The notes under the pieces: generated by a model
Database searches by the model: none
What the model was told of the DNA's origin: nothing
Seen by the model: only the letters and a program-made list of their open reading frames with translations
DNA from: Salipiger mangrovisoli
GTDB lineage: Bacteria > Pseudomonadota > Alphaproteobacteria > Rhodobacterales > Rhodobacteraceae
Reading direction: 5' to 3'
NCBI RefSeq assembly: GCF_015223355.1
Contig: NZ_JADFFK010000031.1
Location: 1-47,844 of the forward strand
DNA length: 47,844 nucleotides
Part shown: one piece after another, positions 16,717 to 24,822 of the stretch
Position numbering within the stretch: the stretch's first letter is position 1
Layout of the letters: each line of letters begins with the position of its first letter
Program-made: the position numbers and the translations under genes

Positions 16717-18699
16717 CTAGAGCCTGGGGCTTTGAGAGTTCGGATAGAGCACGGACAAGAGTTCATGTGCAGACGGCTTCAGTCTCAAGGCTCCCTTCCA
16801 GCTCAGGTGATCTCCATCGCGGAAGAGAAGAACATCTCCGTCGAAAAGGTGGCACACCTCATCGTCGCATAGGTCTTCGTAGATCGGACGATAAGAGATA
16901 TTGGGCACGTCCTCGGCAAGTGACTTGAGGAGATCCTCATAGATCATGCGCTGTTCCAGGTTGATCTCGGACTTCAAACCCAAGGTCTCGGTTCTATCTA
17001 GCTTCATATGGCGCAACTGTTCCCTGACATGCAGATCCGAGCCGGAAGGCACGTCGTCCAGCAGAATGAACCGACGGTCCGGGAAGCGCGAAGCCAGCCT
17101 CTCAAGCCCACGCTTCACCGCCTTTGGATTGTAGTCTGTCAGTGAGCCGTCATATTCGGCATCCAGCCAAACATCACCCTGGTGGCGGTATGTCGCGCCC
17201 GTCACAATGTGAAGCCAATAGTTCTGAATGATGACCGTATTGATCTCGGGCCGTTCGTCGAGGAATTCGACAAACGCGTCCATTGTTCCCTTGTCGCGCT
17301 CACCCAACTCTCTCACTCCCAGCAGCGGTGCGAAACCAGCATCGGTAAACTGGTAACCCGCAATTCCCAGATCCTCGGCAGCCCCGAAAATCGCAGGGCT
17401 GATGGCGTCTGCATGGCTGTCTCCGACCAGAACAAAGCCAGGAGTTTCGGCGTCCCGTCCGCGCACGCAGATATCGCCTGCATGTGCACGTTCTGCGGTC
17501 ATAAAATGGCAGTCTCGACGGTCATGCATGAAATTCTCGCTGTCGGACATCGCCAGAAGATTTGGGTCCATACGGCTTGGCAGCCCATCGAGTTTCCAAA
17601 GCGTCAGGCCAGCCAGGATGAAACATGCCATACCGGCCGCAGACCCCAGGAAAACCTTCCGTTCGCTGAAGCGCTTCCGGCTACGAACGGGCGTTTCGAC
17701 GAAACGATACGACAGATATGCCAGAACGAAGGAGATGAAGAGGCAAAGGATGCCCGTACTCGTGGAAAGCGAACCATATCGATAGAATGCGTATACGACC
17801 ACGGGCCAATGCCACAGATACAGGGAGTAGGACAGCTTTCCGATGAAGGTCATCAGGGGCAGCGACAGAAACCGTGCCGAAAAGGTTCGCCCCGACCCGC
17901 CAGATGCAATCAGAGCGGCTGCACCTAGACAGGGCGCCAGGGCAGCGAGTCCCGGGAACGGGGTCGCGGCGCTATAGATGAGTGTAGGGATTACGATGGC
18001 GGCCAACCCGGCCAGCCCTTGCAGGTGCGCCGCACGCGCAGGCATTTCCTGCAGGATCGACCACTTCTGCCAGAATCCCATGGCGAGCAGCGATCCTGTC
18101 AGAAGCTCCCAGGCGCGGTACTGCGGCAGGTAGAAGGCTGCTTTAGCTGAAACATTCAGCATATAGACCGCTGCCGCGAGAGACGCACATGACATCAGCG
18201 CGGTCAGCAGCAAGGTGACACGAGCGCTAGACCAGCGCATCAAACCATACAGGATCAGGGGAAAGAAGATATAGTATTGCTCCTCGACCCCCAGCGACCA
18301 GGTATGGAGCAGTGGAGAAAGCTCCGCTGCCTCGGTGAAATATCCTTGTTGAGAATAAAACCAGATGTTTGCGGCAAAAACGGTCGTTGCAACGGAAGAT
18401 TTTGCGAAACTTTCCAGATCAAACGAAGTCATGAAAACTGTCGCGCCTGCGCCCGTCACGGCAAGCATCGCAAACAGCGCCGGAAACAGCCGACGCGCTC
18501 GTCTCTCGTAGAACTTGGCGACCGAGAATTTACCCTCATCCAGCTCCGAGAGGAGAAGTGATGTGATCAAAAATCCAGAAATGACAAAGAAGACATCTAC
18601 CCCGACAAATCCGCCAGGGAAGGCCAGTCCGGTATGAAAAAGAACAACCGGAACAACAGCAACCGTTCTGAGACCATCAATGTCCGGTCTGTAGCGCAA
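16717..18699 (-). CDS. Membrane acyltransferase 3 with C-terminal SGNH domain (OafA-like)
   Basis: A 660-residue protein that probably O-acetylates surface polysaccharide. Residues 1 to about 350 are the acyltransferase-3 domain of ten or so helices. The family start YRPDIDGLR, a catalytic-type histidine at 22 (LFHTG) and the GVDVFFVISGFLI motif are intact. After a linker, an SGNH hydrolase-like domain has the nucleophile in GDSH (Ser428) and the closing D-x-x-H at 628 to 631. This two-domain layout is that of OafA O-antigen acetylases. The gene is visibly lower in GC than its neighbours and sits beside an istB relic, which suggests horizontal acquisition. It stands alone on the minus strand. 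Confidence 0.92.
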   Translation of the reverse strand: MRYRPDIDGLRTVAVVPVVLFHTGLAFPGGFVGVDVFFVISGFLITSLLLSELDEGKFSVAKFYERRARRLFPALFAMLAVTGAGATVFMTSFDLESFAKSSVATTVFAANIWFYSQQGYFTEAAELSPLLHTWSLGVEEQYYIFFPLILYGLMRWSSARVTLLLTALMSCASLAAAVYMLNVSAKAAFYLPQYRAWELLTGSLLAMGFWQKWSILQEMPARAAHLQGLAGLAAIVIPTLIYSAATPFPGLAALAPCLGAAALIASGGSGRTFSARFLSLPLMTFIGKLSYSLYLWHWPVVVYAFYRYGSLSTSTGILCLFISFVLAYLSYRFVETPVRSRKRFSERKVFLGSAAGMACFILAGLTLWKLDGLPSRMDPNLLAMSDSENFMHDRRDCHFMTAERAHAGDICVRGRDAETPGFVLVGDSHADAISPAIFGAAEDLGIAGYQFTDAGFAPLLGVRELGERDKGTMDAFVEFLDERPEINTVIIQNYWLHIVTGATYRHQGDVWLDAEYDGSLTDYNPKAVKRGLERLASRFPDRRFILLDDVPSGSDLHVREQLRHMKLDRTETLGLKSEINLEQRMIYEDLLKSLAEDVPNISYRPIYEDLCDDEVCHLFDGDVLLFRDGDHLSWKGALRLKPSAHELLSVLYPNSQSPRL

Positions 18700-19331
18700 C
18701 TACTCGAATCCATTTGCCAAAAAGCGTAAATCAAATTTTGACACATATATACGGCAATATATGAAGAGAGTCCACCGACGCGGAAATCATAGGCCATCGC
18801 CTCGCCCGAAGTTTCGCGGGCGGGTGAATGGATTTTCGAGAGTTTTGTGAAAGAAAGCCCCGTCTCGCAAAGGCCTTATCGCTTGGGAATATGCCTGTCG
18901 ACCGCGGTCGGGTTCCCCAATTTCTTGCCAATGGCCAGCTGAAGACCATTCCTGTGGTCTGACGGAGCGGCGGGCCGAAGAGAACCTTACCCAATAAGCC
19001 GACCTGGCTGGCCGCATCGGGACAAACTGCCGGACGCCCGGACCCGCCACATTTTGGACGCGCGCCAGGTCATATTTCCGTCCAGTCAGACGAGCAGTGA
19101 CCCGCGCCGTTTCCAGTGCGTCGTCACAGGACTTCCCGTTCGTCGTAGGGTGGCAGGCAGGTTCAGGCATCATCGGGGCCTGAACCCACCGGACTCAGGC
19201 CGTGGCCTCGAGATGCCTAGGAGTTTTGCAACATTGCGGGAGCGGGTTCTCACCTCGCTCGAATGGTCTTTCCATTCTTGGCGAAGGCCGATTGCGGCGA
19301 AGGCCGGGCCATATTTCCCGGCCTTCGCGCA
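18700..19331. other. Gene-free stretch
   Basis: No supported gene. The left 80 bases are AT-rich and belong to the acyltransferase promoter. The rest has short overlapping frames, none of which I can match to a family. It may be decayed coding sequence. Confidence 0.4.
18744..18763 (-). promoter_or_regulatory. AT-rich inverted repeat upstream of the acyltransferase gene
   Basis: CATATAT and ATATATG flank six bases, a perfect 7-6-7 inverted repeat, 45 bases upstream of the acyltransferase start. It could be an operator or part of the promoter. No regulator gene is adjacent. Confidence 0.45.
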
Positions 19332-20309
19332 TCAGGGATGATCGTGAACATCACCTGGGGCCAAGGCCCGGAACCTCTCTTGCGGAATGCCCGCAGCTTC
19401 CAAACTTGCCGAGAGCAGCGCCACCGGTTCCTCGCGCGGCTCATCGGTCAGCTGGAATGTTCCCCAGTGGATGCCAAGCGCCTGGCCCGCATCGACATCC
19501 GTCAGGATGCGCACGGCCTCCTCTGGTGCGACGTGTTGCGGCGCCATGAACCAGCGTGGCTCGTATGCCCCGATCGGGATCAGCGCGACCTCAGGAGCAC
19601 CGTAACGAGCTCTGATCTCACGGAAGATCGACCCGTCGCCGTAGCCTGTGTCCCCCGCAAACCAGATTCGCCGCCGCGGGGCCTCGATCCAGAAACCGCT
19701 CCACAGCGCCATGCGTCGATCACCGAGGCCACGGGCGGACCAATGGTTTGCGGGCGTGAGGGAGACAGACACATTGGCGCCGACGTCGAAGCTGTCATGC
19801 CAGTCGCCGGTCATGATCCTCGCATCGCGCACGGCCTTGGCGACGGTGACCTCCGTTCCGAGGGGCATGACCATCTGCGGCCGGTGGCGTTCCTGCAGGC
19901 GTTTGAGTGTGGCGACATCCAGATGGTCATAGTGGTTGTGGCTGAGCAGCACGACATCGATCGGGGGCAGATGCTCGAAGTCGATCCCAGGCGCCGTGAC
20001 CCGCCTTGGGCCGGCGAAGCTGAAGGGGCTCGCCCGTTCCGACCAGACAGGGTCGGTCAGGATATTCAGGCCGGCGATCTGTATGAGGATCGACGCGTGG
20101 CCGATCATCGTGATCCGGAGCGACTCGCTGCGCGCTACGGGAACCACCGGCGTTACGGGAACATGGGTCGGCCATTTGGCGCGCTGCCCGCTTCGATACC
20201 ACCTAACGAGGTCGGCGAAGGAGCGGTCGGTCGAATGGCCCGGGGACTGAAACCGCGTGCCGTCAAAGTGGGCGCTGACCGGACCGGAATGGTAGCGATT
20301 GAAACGCAT
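19332..20309 (-). CDS. Metallo-beta-lactamase-fold hydrolase (NAPE-PLD/UlaG-like)
   Basis: A 325-residue cytoplasmic hydrolase. The zinc motif HNHYDH is intact at residues 124 to 129 and lies in LLSHNHYDHLD. Earlier, the segment MIGHASILIQ and then LTDPVWSERASPFSFAGPRR matches the N-acyl-phosphatidylethanolamine phospholipase D-like branch, with its T-D-P-x-W-S-x-R pattern. Later metal ligands appear in FAGDTGYGDG and near the end in LGIHWGTFQL. Known members cleave phosphodiesters of lipids, but bacterial substrates are mostly unknown. It is a single gene on the minus strand, convergent with nothing, and about 350 bases from the divergent tannase-like gene. Confidence 0.88.
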   Translation of the reverse strand: MRFNRYHSGPVSAHFDGTRFQSPGHSTDRSFADLVRWYRSGQRAKWPTHVPVTPVVPVARSESLRITMIGHASILIQIAGLNILTDPVWSERASPFSFAGPRRVTAPGIDFEHLPPIDVVLLSHNHYDHLDVATLKRLQERHRPQMVMPLGTEVTVAKAVRDARIMTGDWHDSFDVGANVSVSLTPANHWSARGLGDRRMALWSGFWIEAPRRRIWFAGDTGYGDGSIFREIRARYGAPEVALIPIGAYEPRWFMAPQHVAPEEAVRILTDVDAGQALGIHWGTFQLTDEPREEPVALLSASLEAAGIPQERFRALAPGDVHDHP

Positions 20310-20599
20310 GGAGTTCCTGACTTTGGTTCTTCCTCAGTTAGTCGTTTTGCGCGCCCTCACAAGTGCTCGGGCCCTGCTCGTGTCATGCGGCCTGCGCCGC
20401 AGTCGAAGAAAATTGCCCGGAAAGCGCCAACCGCGCCATTCCAATGAGTTGATGCTGGCGTTTTGCTTCGGCATGAAACGAGGTTGTCACAACTGGGCCC
20501 GGCTCTCGCCGAGGCGTCGAGCACAAGGCAGATGCCATGCCGCGATCGGCGTTTGCGGGGCCCTTTCCAAGACCCCGAGGGTTCAAAACGGCGTTGCAT
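20310..20599. other. Intergenic region between divergent genes
   Basis: Separates the divergent metallo-hydrolase and tannase-like genes. Short frames here look non-coding. No TetR or other regulator gene is present, although operator-like palindromes follow at its right end. Confidence 0.4.
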
Positions 20600-20617
20600 T
20601 AACCGACCGGTCGGTTA
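20600..20617 (+). promoter_or_regulatory. 18-bp perfect palindrome, TetR-type operator candidate
   Basis: TAACCGACCGGTCGGTTA is a perfect 18-bp palindrome, 43 bases upstream of the tannase-like start. The core ACCGACCGGTCGGT is typical of TetR-family operators. Its position suggests repression of the downstream gene. No TetR gene is in the window. Confidence 0.7.
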
Positions 20618-20620
20618 TTT

Positions 20621-20635
20621 TTTACCTAAGGTAAA
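20621..20635 (+). promoter_or_regulatory. Second palindrome upstream of the tannase-like gene
   Basis: TTTACCT-A-AGGTAAA is a perfect 7-1-7 palindrome beginning three bases after the 18-bp palindrome and 25 bases before the start codon. It differs in sequence from the first site, so a second regulator or an overlapping promoter element is possible. Confidence 0.55.
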
Positions 20636-20659
20636 CCGAATCTTGGGAGGAGATGATTC

Positions 20660-22183
20660 ATGTTGAACCGCATAGGCTTAGTGCCAGGCTTGCTGTTGGT
20701 CGTCATGGGCAGTCCGCTCTGGTCACAGACTTCGGAGCCGGATGATTTTGCGGCGTCCTGCAGCGCGACCGTCAACCGGATCATTTCAGGCGTGACGGTC
20801 ACCGGGGCGGAAACGTTCACGCTTGAAGGAAGCTCCTACTGCGTTGTGGACGGAACCCGCGCGCCCTTCCTCGATATCGAATTGGTGATCCCCAAGGCTT
20901 GGTCGGGTCAACTGCTGCAGCGCGGCGGCGGCGGCTTTGACGGCACCATCCGCTCTGCGCTGTCGCGCAGCGAAACCGGCGAAGTCATCGGGCTACTGCC
21001 GCTGGTGGCGGATCGTGGAGTGGCCTACGTCGCCTCTAACGGCGGCAACCGTGCCAAGGTCGAAGGCGAGGCCGCCCCTCAGGTCTGGGCCGGGGAAAGC
21101 CCTCGGGCTCGGGACTCCGCGATCGATTACGCCTACCGCGCGACCGGGACGACGATCTTCTTCGCCAAGGAGGCCATCGCGGCAGTTCAGGGGAGATACC
21201 CCGAGCACAGTTATTTCAACGGCTGCTCGAATGGGGGTCGAAACGCCTACATTGCGGCGCAGCGGTGGCCCGCAGAGTACGACGGCATCGTTGCTGGCTG
21301 TGAAACGATGGACATGGCGGGACAGACCCTGGGCTGGTTGAACATCGGTCGCTTCGACGGAACGCCCGGCCAACTCAGCCCCGAGCAGTACAGCTTTGCG
21401 TATCGGGAGGCGGTCGCGGCGTGCGACGAGGACGACGGGCTTCGCGATGGCATCATTGCCAACCCCAGAGCCTGTGAGTTCCGGCCCGCCGAACTGGCCT
21501 GTGACACGAAGCCCACCGATCTGTGCCTCAGTCCGGAACAAGTGGCCACTCTCGATACACTCCTCAGCGACGTCGAGCTCGACGGGCAGGTCGTGTACAA
21601 GGGCTACAACTGGGCCGACCTCAGCAGCTATGGTCCGCGATACAACCAGTTGGCCTCCGGGTTCGCGCTGATCGCGACCGGGGACGCCGGCTGGCTAACC
21701 CCGGAGTATCCGCGCGCCTTCGATCCGGAACACGATTCCGCGCCGCTCTCGCTGGCCATGTTGCGCAGCGGCACGGACCAAGACCTGATCGGCGTGGCGC
21801 AATATGTGGCGGGGGGCGGAAAGCTCTTGTCATGGCACGGCAACAGCGACGGGCTTCTATCGCCGAATGCCCATGCGGCAAAGCACGCCGAGATGCTGGA
21901 CCTGGCCCGCGAGTTGGGGATGGAAACCCCGCGCGAGGGCGCGATGTTCTTCACCGTGGCCGGATCCAACCACAACGGTGCGGGCGACATGCGCGGCGTG
22001 GACTGGTTTACCGCGATTTCGGACTGGGCAGAGAAGGGCCGCCAGCCCGCAGGTCTCACCTACACCTTCGAGGATGCGAGCGGGCCGCGCAGCATCCCGA
22101 TCTGCGAATACCCCGCCTTTCCGCGCTACAGCGGTACGGGGGATCCGGCCAAGGCGGAAAACTTTGCCTGTACCGCGCCATGA
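20660..22183 (+). CDS. Secreted tannase/feruloyl esterase family hydrolase
   Basis: A 507-residue exported esterase. The signal peptide ends near residue 22 (LWSQ). The nucleophile lies in FNGCSNGGRNAY (Ser190). The aspartate is probably in HGNSDGLLSP, and the histidine is His438 in GSNHNGAGD. The C-terminal PICEYPAFPRY and final F-A-C-T match the family. Members hydrolyse aromatic esters such as feruloylated sugars or tannins. In characterised tannases and feruloyl esterases the cysteine before the serine bonds to a cysteine directly after the histidine (CS-D-HC). Here Cys189 is kept but the residue after His438 is Asn, so the disulfide appears missing. GGGAGGAG precedes the ATG, and two palindromes lie upstream. 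Confidence 0.9.
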   Translation: MLNRIGLVPGLLLVVMGSPLWSQTSEPDDFAASCSATVNRIISGVTVTGAETFTLEGSSYCVVDGTRAPFLDIELVIPKAWSGQLLQRGGGGFDGTIRSALSRSETGEVIGLLPLVADRGVAYVASNGGNRAKVEGEAAPQVWAGESPRARDSAIDYAYRATGTTIFFAKEAIAAVQGRYPEHSYFNGCSNGGRNAYIAAQRWPAEYDGIVAGCETMDMAGQTLGWLNIGRFDGTPGQLSPEQYSFAYREAVAACDEDDGLRDGIIANPRACEFRPAELACDTKPTDLCLSPEQVATLDTLLSDVELDGQVVYKGYNWADLSSYGPRYNQLASGFALIATGDAGWLTPEYPRAFDPEHDSAPLSLAMLRSGTDQDLIGVAQYVAGGGKLLSWHGNSDGLLSPNAHAAKHAEMLDLARELGMETPREGAMFFTVAGSNHNGAGDMRGVDWFTAISDWAEKGRQPAGLTYTFEDASGPRSIPICEYPAFPRYSGTGDPAKAENFACTAP

Positions 22184-22690
22184 CAGGGTTCCCCGCTTCC
22201 TAGCGCGCTGTCCCGGTTGCGAAAGCTGGCCACGCCCAAGGCGTTGCTACATACTTTCATCGGGCAGATTGGCGGCGTGCATCTGAGCATCGGGCGCAGC
22301 CTGCAACCGAATTGCCCCAGCGGCGAGGGATCGGCTGGCCCTGCCAGCCTCGACGCCGGAGCAGAGCATGCCCAGGCCGCCGCGGTGACCGCCGCGGCGC
22401 TGCACGCCCTTCGGATGGTGCCCAAGCGCAAATCTTGTCCTCCCGACGCGTCCGAGGCGCGGCTTTGCGTACCGGAAGATCCCCGGACCGGCTGCGTCCA
22501 AACGGAACAGGGCGCCGAGGCCGAGAACAATCCGCGCCCAGTCAGCAGGAACAGGCGCGCATAGCTGCCGGTTTCGCTGCCATGGGGGTGCTGGACGGTC
22601 TCCAACCAGCGGAGCCTGTCCACGGCAGAGGCAGCATCGGTGAACTGCGCGGCGGCGGTCATGAACACGGGATCGGTGTCTAAATCGAAG
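22184..22690. other. Unrecognised, probably decayed stretch
   Basis: On the minus strand a frame opening PVFMTAAAQFTDAASAVDRL and continuing through YARLFLLTGRG (about 22570 to 22680) has protein-like composition before it breaks into other frames. I cannot name its family. No intact gene is present. Confidence 0.35.
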
Positions 22691-23015
22691 CCATGGTCGT
22701 CGAAATCCGGGTCCGCCGGGTCGGGGACATTCAGCTCCTGTATCTGCGCCCGCGGAACTCGGACTGCTGCGAGGGCGCGGCTGGATCACCGTCGCGACCA
22801 GCGACGAGGGCACGCGCGCCAAGCTGGCCTTCCCGACCGAGGAGGGGCGTCGGGTCCTCGCCGAGATCGAGGGGCTGGTCTTGACGCGCCAGCAAGAGAC
22901 GTTCAGCGCGTTGACACGGCACGAACGCGACCTGTTCCTAGAGCTATGCCGCAAGCTGATCCTCGGTGAAGGGCTTGCGGCCCCCGATGCGCTCGGTGCC
23001 GAGGGTGACCGGTGA
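22690..23015 (+). pseudogene. MarR-family regulator relic
   Basis: The frame from about 22764 reads LLRGRGWITVATSDEGTRAK, then LAFPTEEGRRVLAEIEGLV, and ends EGDR with a TGA at 23013. This is the wing and dimerisation helix of a MarR-type repressor, where R-G-W-I-T, D-x-x-x-R-A-K and L-T-x-x-G are typical. The N-terminal half with the recognition helix is not in frame. The fragment lies 1.2 kb upstream of the TAXI transporter and may once have regulated a neighbouring catabolic gene. Confidence 0.7.
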
Positions 23016-23256
23016 AACGGCCGGACCAGCGCGCGCCCGTGTCGCGGTGGTCCGGGTGGCCGACTTCCGTTCTTGGACCCCCTTCAGGAAATACAGAATG
23101 CGGCTTGGCCGAAGTTGGGTCCGCCAGCCCGCCAATCGCGGCGCATTGAATACCCTGCGAGCCTCGACCAACCTCGGCTCAGGACACATGGTAGAGACGA
23201 AGGAGCATGATGCACCGCGCTCCACAGGGTGGGGACATGTCTGATACGTTCTGGCC

Positions 23257-23430
23257 GGGCGCGGCGCAGATGGCGCGCCTGTGGTCGACGCCACGCTGCG
23301 GGTCAGGGGGAGTAACGGCCCGCGGGTGGTCGATGCCTCGATCATGCCGCGGATCCTGTCCGGCAAAGCGGCCTCGCCGATTGTGATGATCGCCGAGAAA
23401 TCCGCTGTGATGATCCTGCGTTCCCAGGAG
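23257..23430 (+). pseudogene. GMC oxidoreductase C-terminal relic
   Basis: The frame reads ADGAPVVDATLRVRGSNG, then PRVVDASIMPRILSGKA and SPIVMIAEKSAVMI. This is the end of a GMC flavoprotein such as choline dehydrogenase, where V-D-A-S-I-M-P precedes S-G-N-x-x-A-P and M-I-A-E-K-A. All the rest, including the FAD domain, is absent. The frame runs on without a stop into the TAXI receptor gene, but that gene has its own start and signal peptide. Confidence 0.75.
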
Positions 23431-23590
23431 CGTGGCGGCACGCAAGATACAAAGCTATGGACGGTGAGCCGCTCCCGTCGCGTGGTCTGGGTTAAATGTC
23501 ACCGTTTGCACAATTGCACCGAACCGAGGGTCCCCGCACAAGGCATGCGGCACTCAGAGTTCAACGCGCTGGAGGCACTCCTGAAGCGCG

Positions 23591-23605
23591 CGATTAATGT
23601 AATCG
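23591..23605 (+). promoter_or_regulatory. Inverted repeat upstream of the TAXI receptor gene
   Basis: CGATTA and TAATCG flank ATG, a perfect 6-3-6 repeat 90 bases before the start of the TAXI receptor gene. It is a candidate regulator site for this transporter. Confidence 0.45.
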
Positions 23606-23694
23606 ACACTTACACGAATGCCCTTGTGCGAGCCGGGGAAGGGCCGATAGATTGCGGATGTCTTAGGTACCTCAGTGACTTTGGAGAGAACTCT

Positions 23695-24702
23695 ATGAAA
23701 AACCAGACGCTTTTGGCTGCGCTGGCGGTTTCTGCCGCAGTGGCCGCAGGCTCCGTCTCCGCGCAGGAAATGTCCTTCTTCCGCATCGGCACCGGCGGCA
23801 CCGCCGGCACCTACTACCCGATCGGCGGCCTTCTCGCGAACGCGATCTCCTCGCCTCCGGGTTCGCGCGCCTGCGAAGAGGGCGGCTCCTGCGGCGTTCC
23901 GGGGCTCGTTGCCTCGGCACTCTCGGCGAACGGCTCGGTGGCCAACATCAACGCGATCGCCGGCGGCACTCTGGAATCCGGTTTCTCGCAGTCCGACGTG
24001 GCGACCTGGGCCTACACCGGAACAGGCATCTGGGACGGCAAGGAGCCGGTCGAGAAGCTGCGCGCCATCGCCAACCTCTACCCTGAATCGATCCACCTCG
24101 TGGCCAGCGCCGACTCCGGCATTGCCTCGGTCGCGGACCTGAAGGGCAAGCGCGTCTCGATGGACGAGCCGGGCTCCGGCACGCTGGTCGATGCCCGCAT
24201 CATCCTTGAAGGCTACGGTCTGTCCGAGGCCGACGTGAAGGCCGAATTCCTCAAGCCCGACCAGGCCGCCGACCGGATGCGCGACGGCGCCATGGACGCC
24301 TTCTTCTTCGTGGGCGGCTACCCGGCGGGCGCGATTGCCGAGCTGTCCAGCCAGCACGACGTGACCATCGTTCCGATCAGCTGCGACGACGCCCCCTCGA
24401 TCTGCGAAACCTACGGCTTCTTTGCCTCCGACACGATCCCGGGCGGCACCTACGAAGGCACCGCCGACGACGTGAACACGCTCTCCGTTGGCGCACAGTG
24501 GATCACCTCGGCCGACCAGCCCGAAGAGCTGATCTACGGCATCACCAAGGCTCTGTGGAACGACAACACGCGCAAGCAACTCGATGCCGGCCACGCCAAG
24601 GGCAAGGTGATCACCAAGGAAACCGCCCTCAACGGCATCGGTATCCCGCTCCACCCCGGCGCCGAGCGCTTCTACAAGGAGGCGGGCCTGCTGACCGAGT
24701 GA
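23695..24702 (+). CDS. TAXI-family TRAP transporter solute-binding protein
   Basis: A 335-residue periplasmic receptor of the TAXI group, which pairs with a fused TRAP permease. The signal peptide ends near A-G-S-V-S-A-Q-E (about residue 23). The mature protein starts FFRIGTGGTAGTYYPIGGLL, the hallmark of TAXI proteins. DLKGKRVSMDEPGSGT and AFFFVGGYPAGAI are further conserved blocks. The start at 23695 was chosen for the signal peptide, although an open frame extends far upstream. Proposed ligands of TAXI systems include glutamate and other carboxylates. The ligand here is unknown. Confidence 0.93.
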   Translation: MKNQTLLAALAVSAAVAAGSVSAQEMSFFRIGTGGTAGTYYPIGGLLANAISSPPGSRACEEGGSCGVPGLVASALSANGSVANINAIAGGTLESGFSQSDVATWAYTGTGIWDGKEPVEKLRAIANLYPESIHLVASADSGIASVADLKGKRVSMDEPGSGTLVDARIILEGYGLSEADVKAEFLKPDQAADRMRDGAMDAFFFVGGYPAGAIAELSSQHDVTIVPISCDDAPSICETYGFFASDTIPGGTYEGTADDVNTLSVGAQWITSADQPEELIYGITKALWNDNTRKQLDAGHAKGKVITKETALNGIGIPLHPGAERFYKEAGLLTE

Positions 24703-24726
24703 TCGGCCACAGCTGACCGCCGTGAC

Positions 24727-24758
24727 GTCCGGGGCCGCGCATCGTCGTGGCCCCGGAC
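24727..24758 (+). promoter_or_regulatory. Strong hairpin between TAXI receptor and permease genes
   Basis: A perfect 10-bp stem (GTCCGGGGCC and GGCCCCGGAC) with a 12-base loop lies 24 bases after the receptor stop. No T run follows. This is the third receptor-to-permease gap in the window with such a hairpin. Confidence 0.65.
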
Positions 24759-24822
24759 TGCTTTCGGAACCCGCGCCGCCGCCGCGGCCCCTGCCCCGAC
24801 CCCCTGACATCCCGGAGCCCCG

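Noticed and set aside
16010..16720. Intact small threonine dehydratase-like gene
   Set aside because: The PLP lysine and most of the catalytic domain are missing, and the C-terminal part is unrelated IS21 debris.
23281..23694. Possible fusion of a GMC tail to the TAXI receptor
   Set aside because: The frame is open by chance. The receptor has its own start and signal peptide at 23695, and the upstream part is only a GMC remnant.
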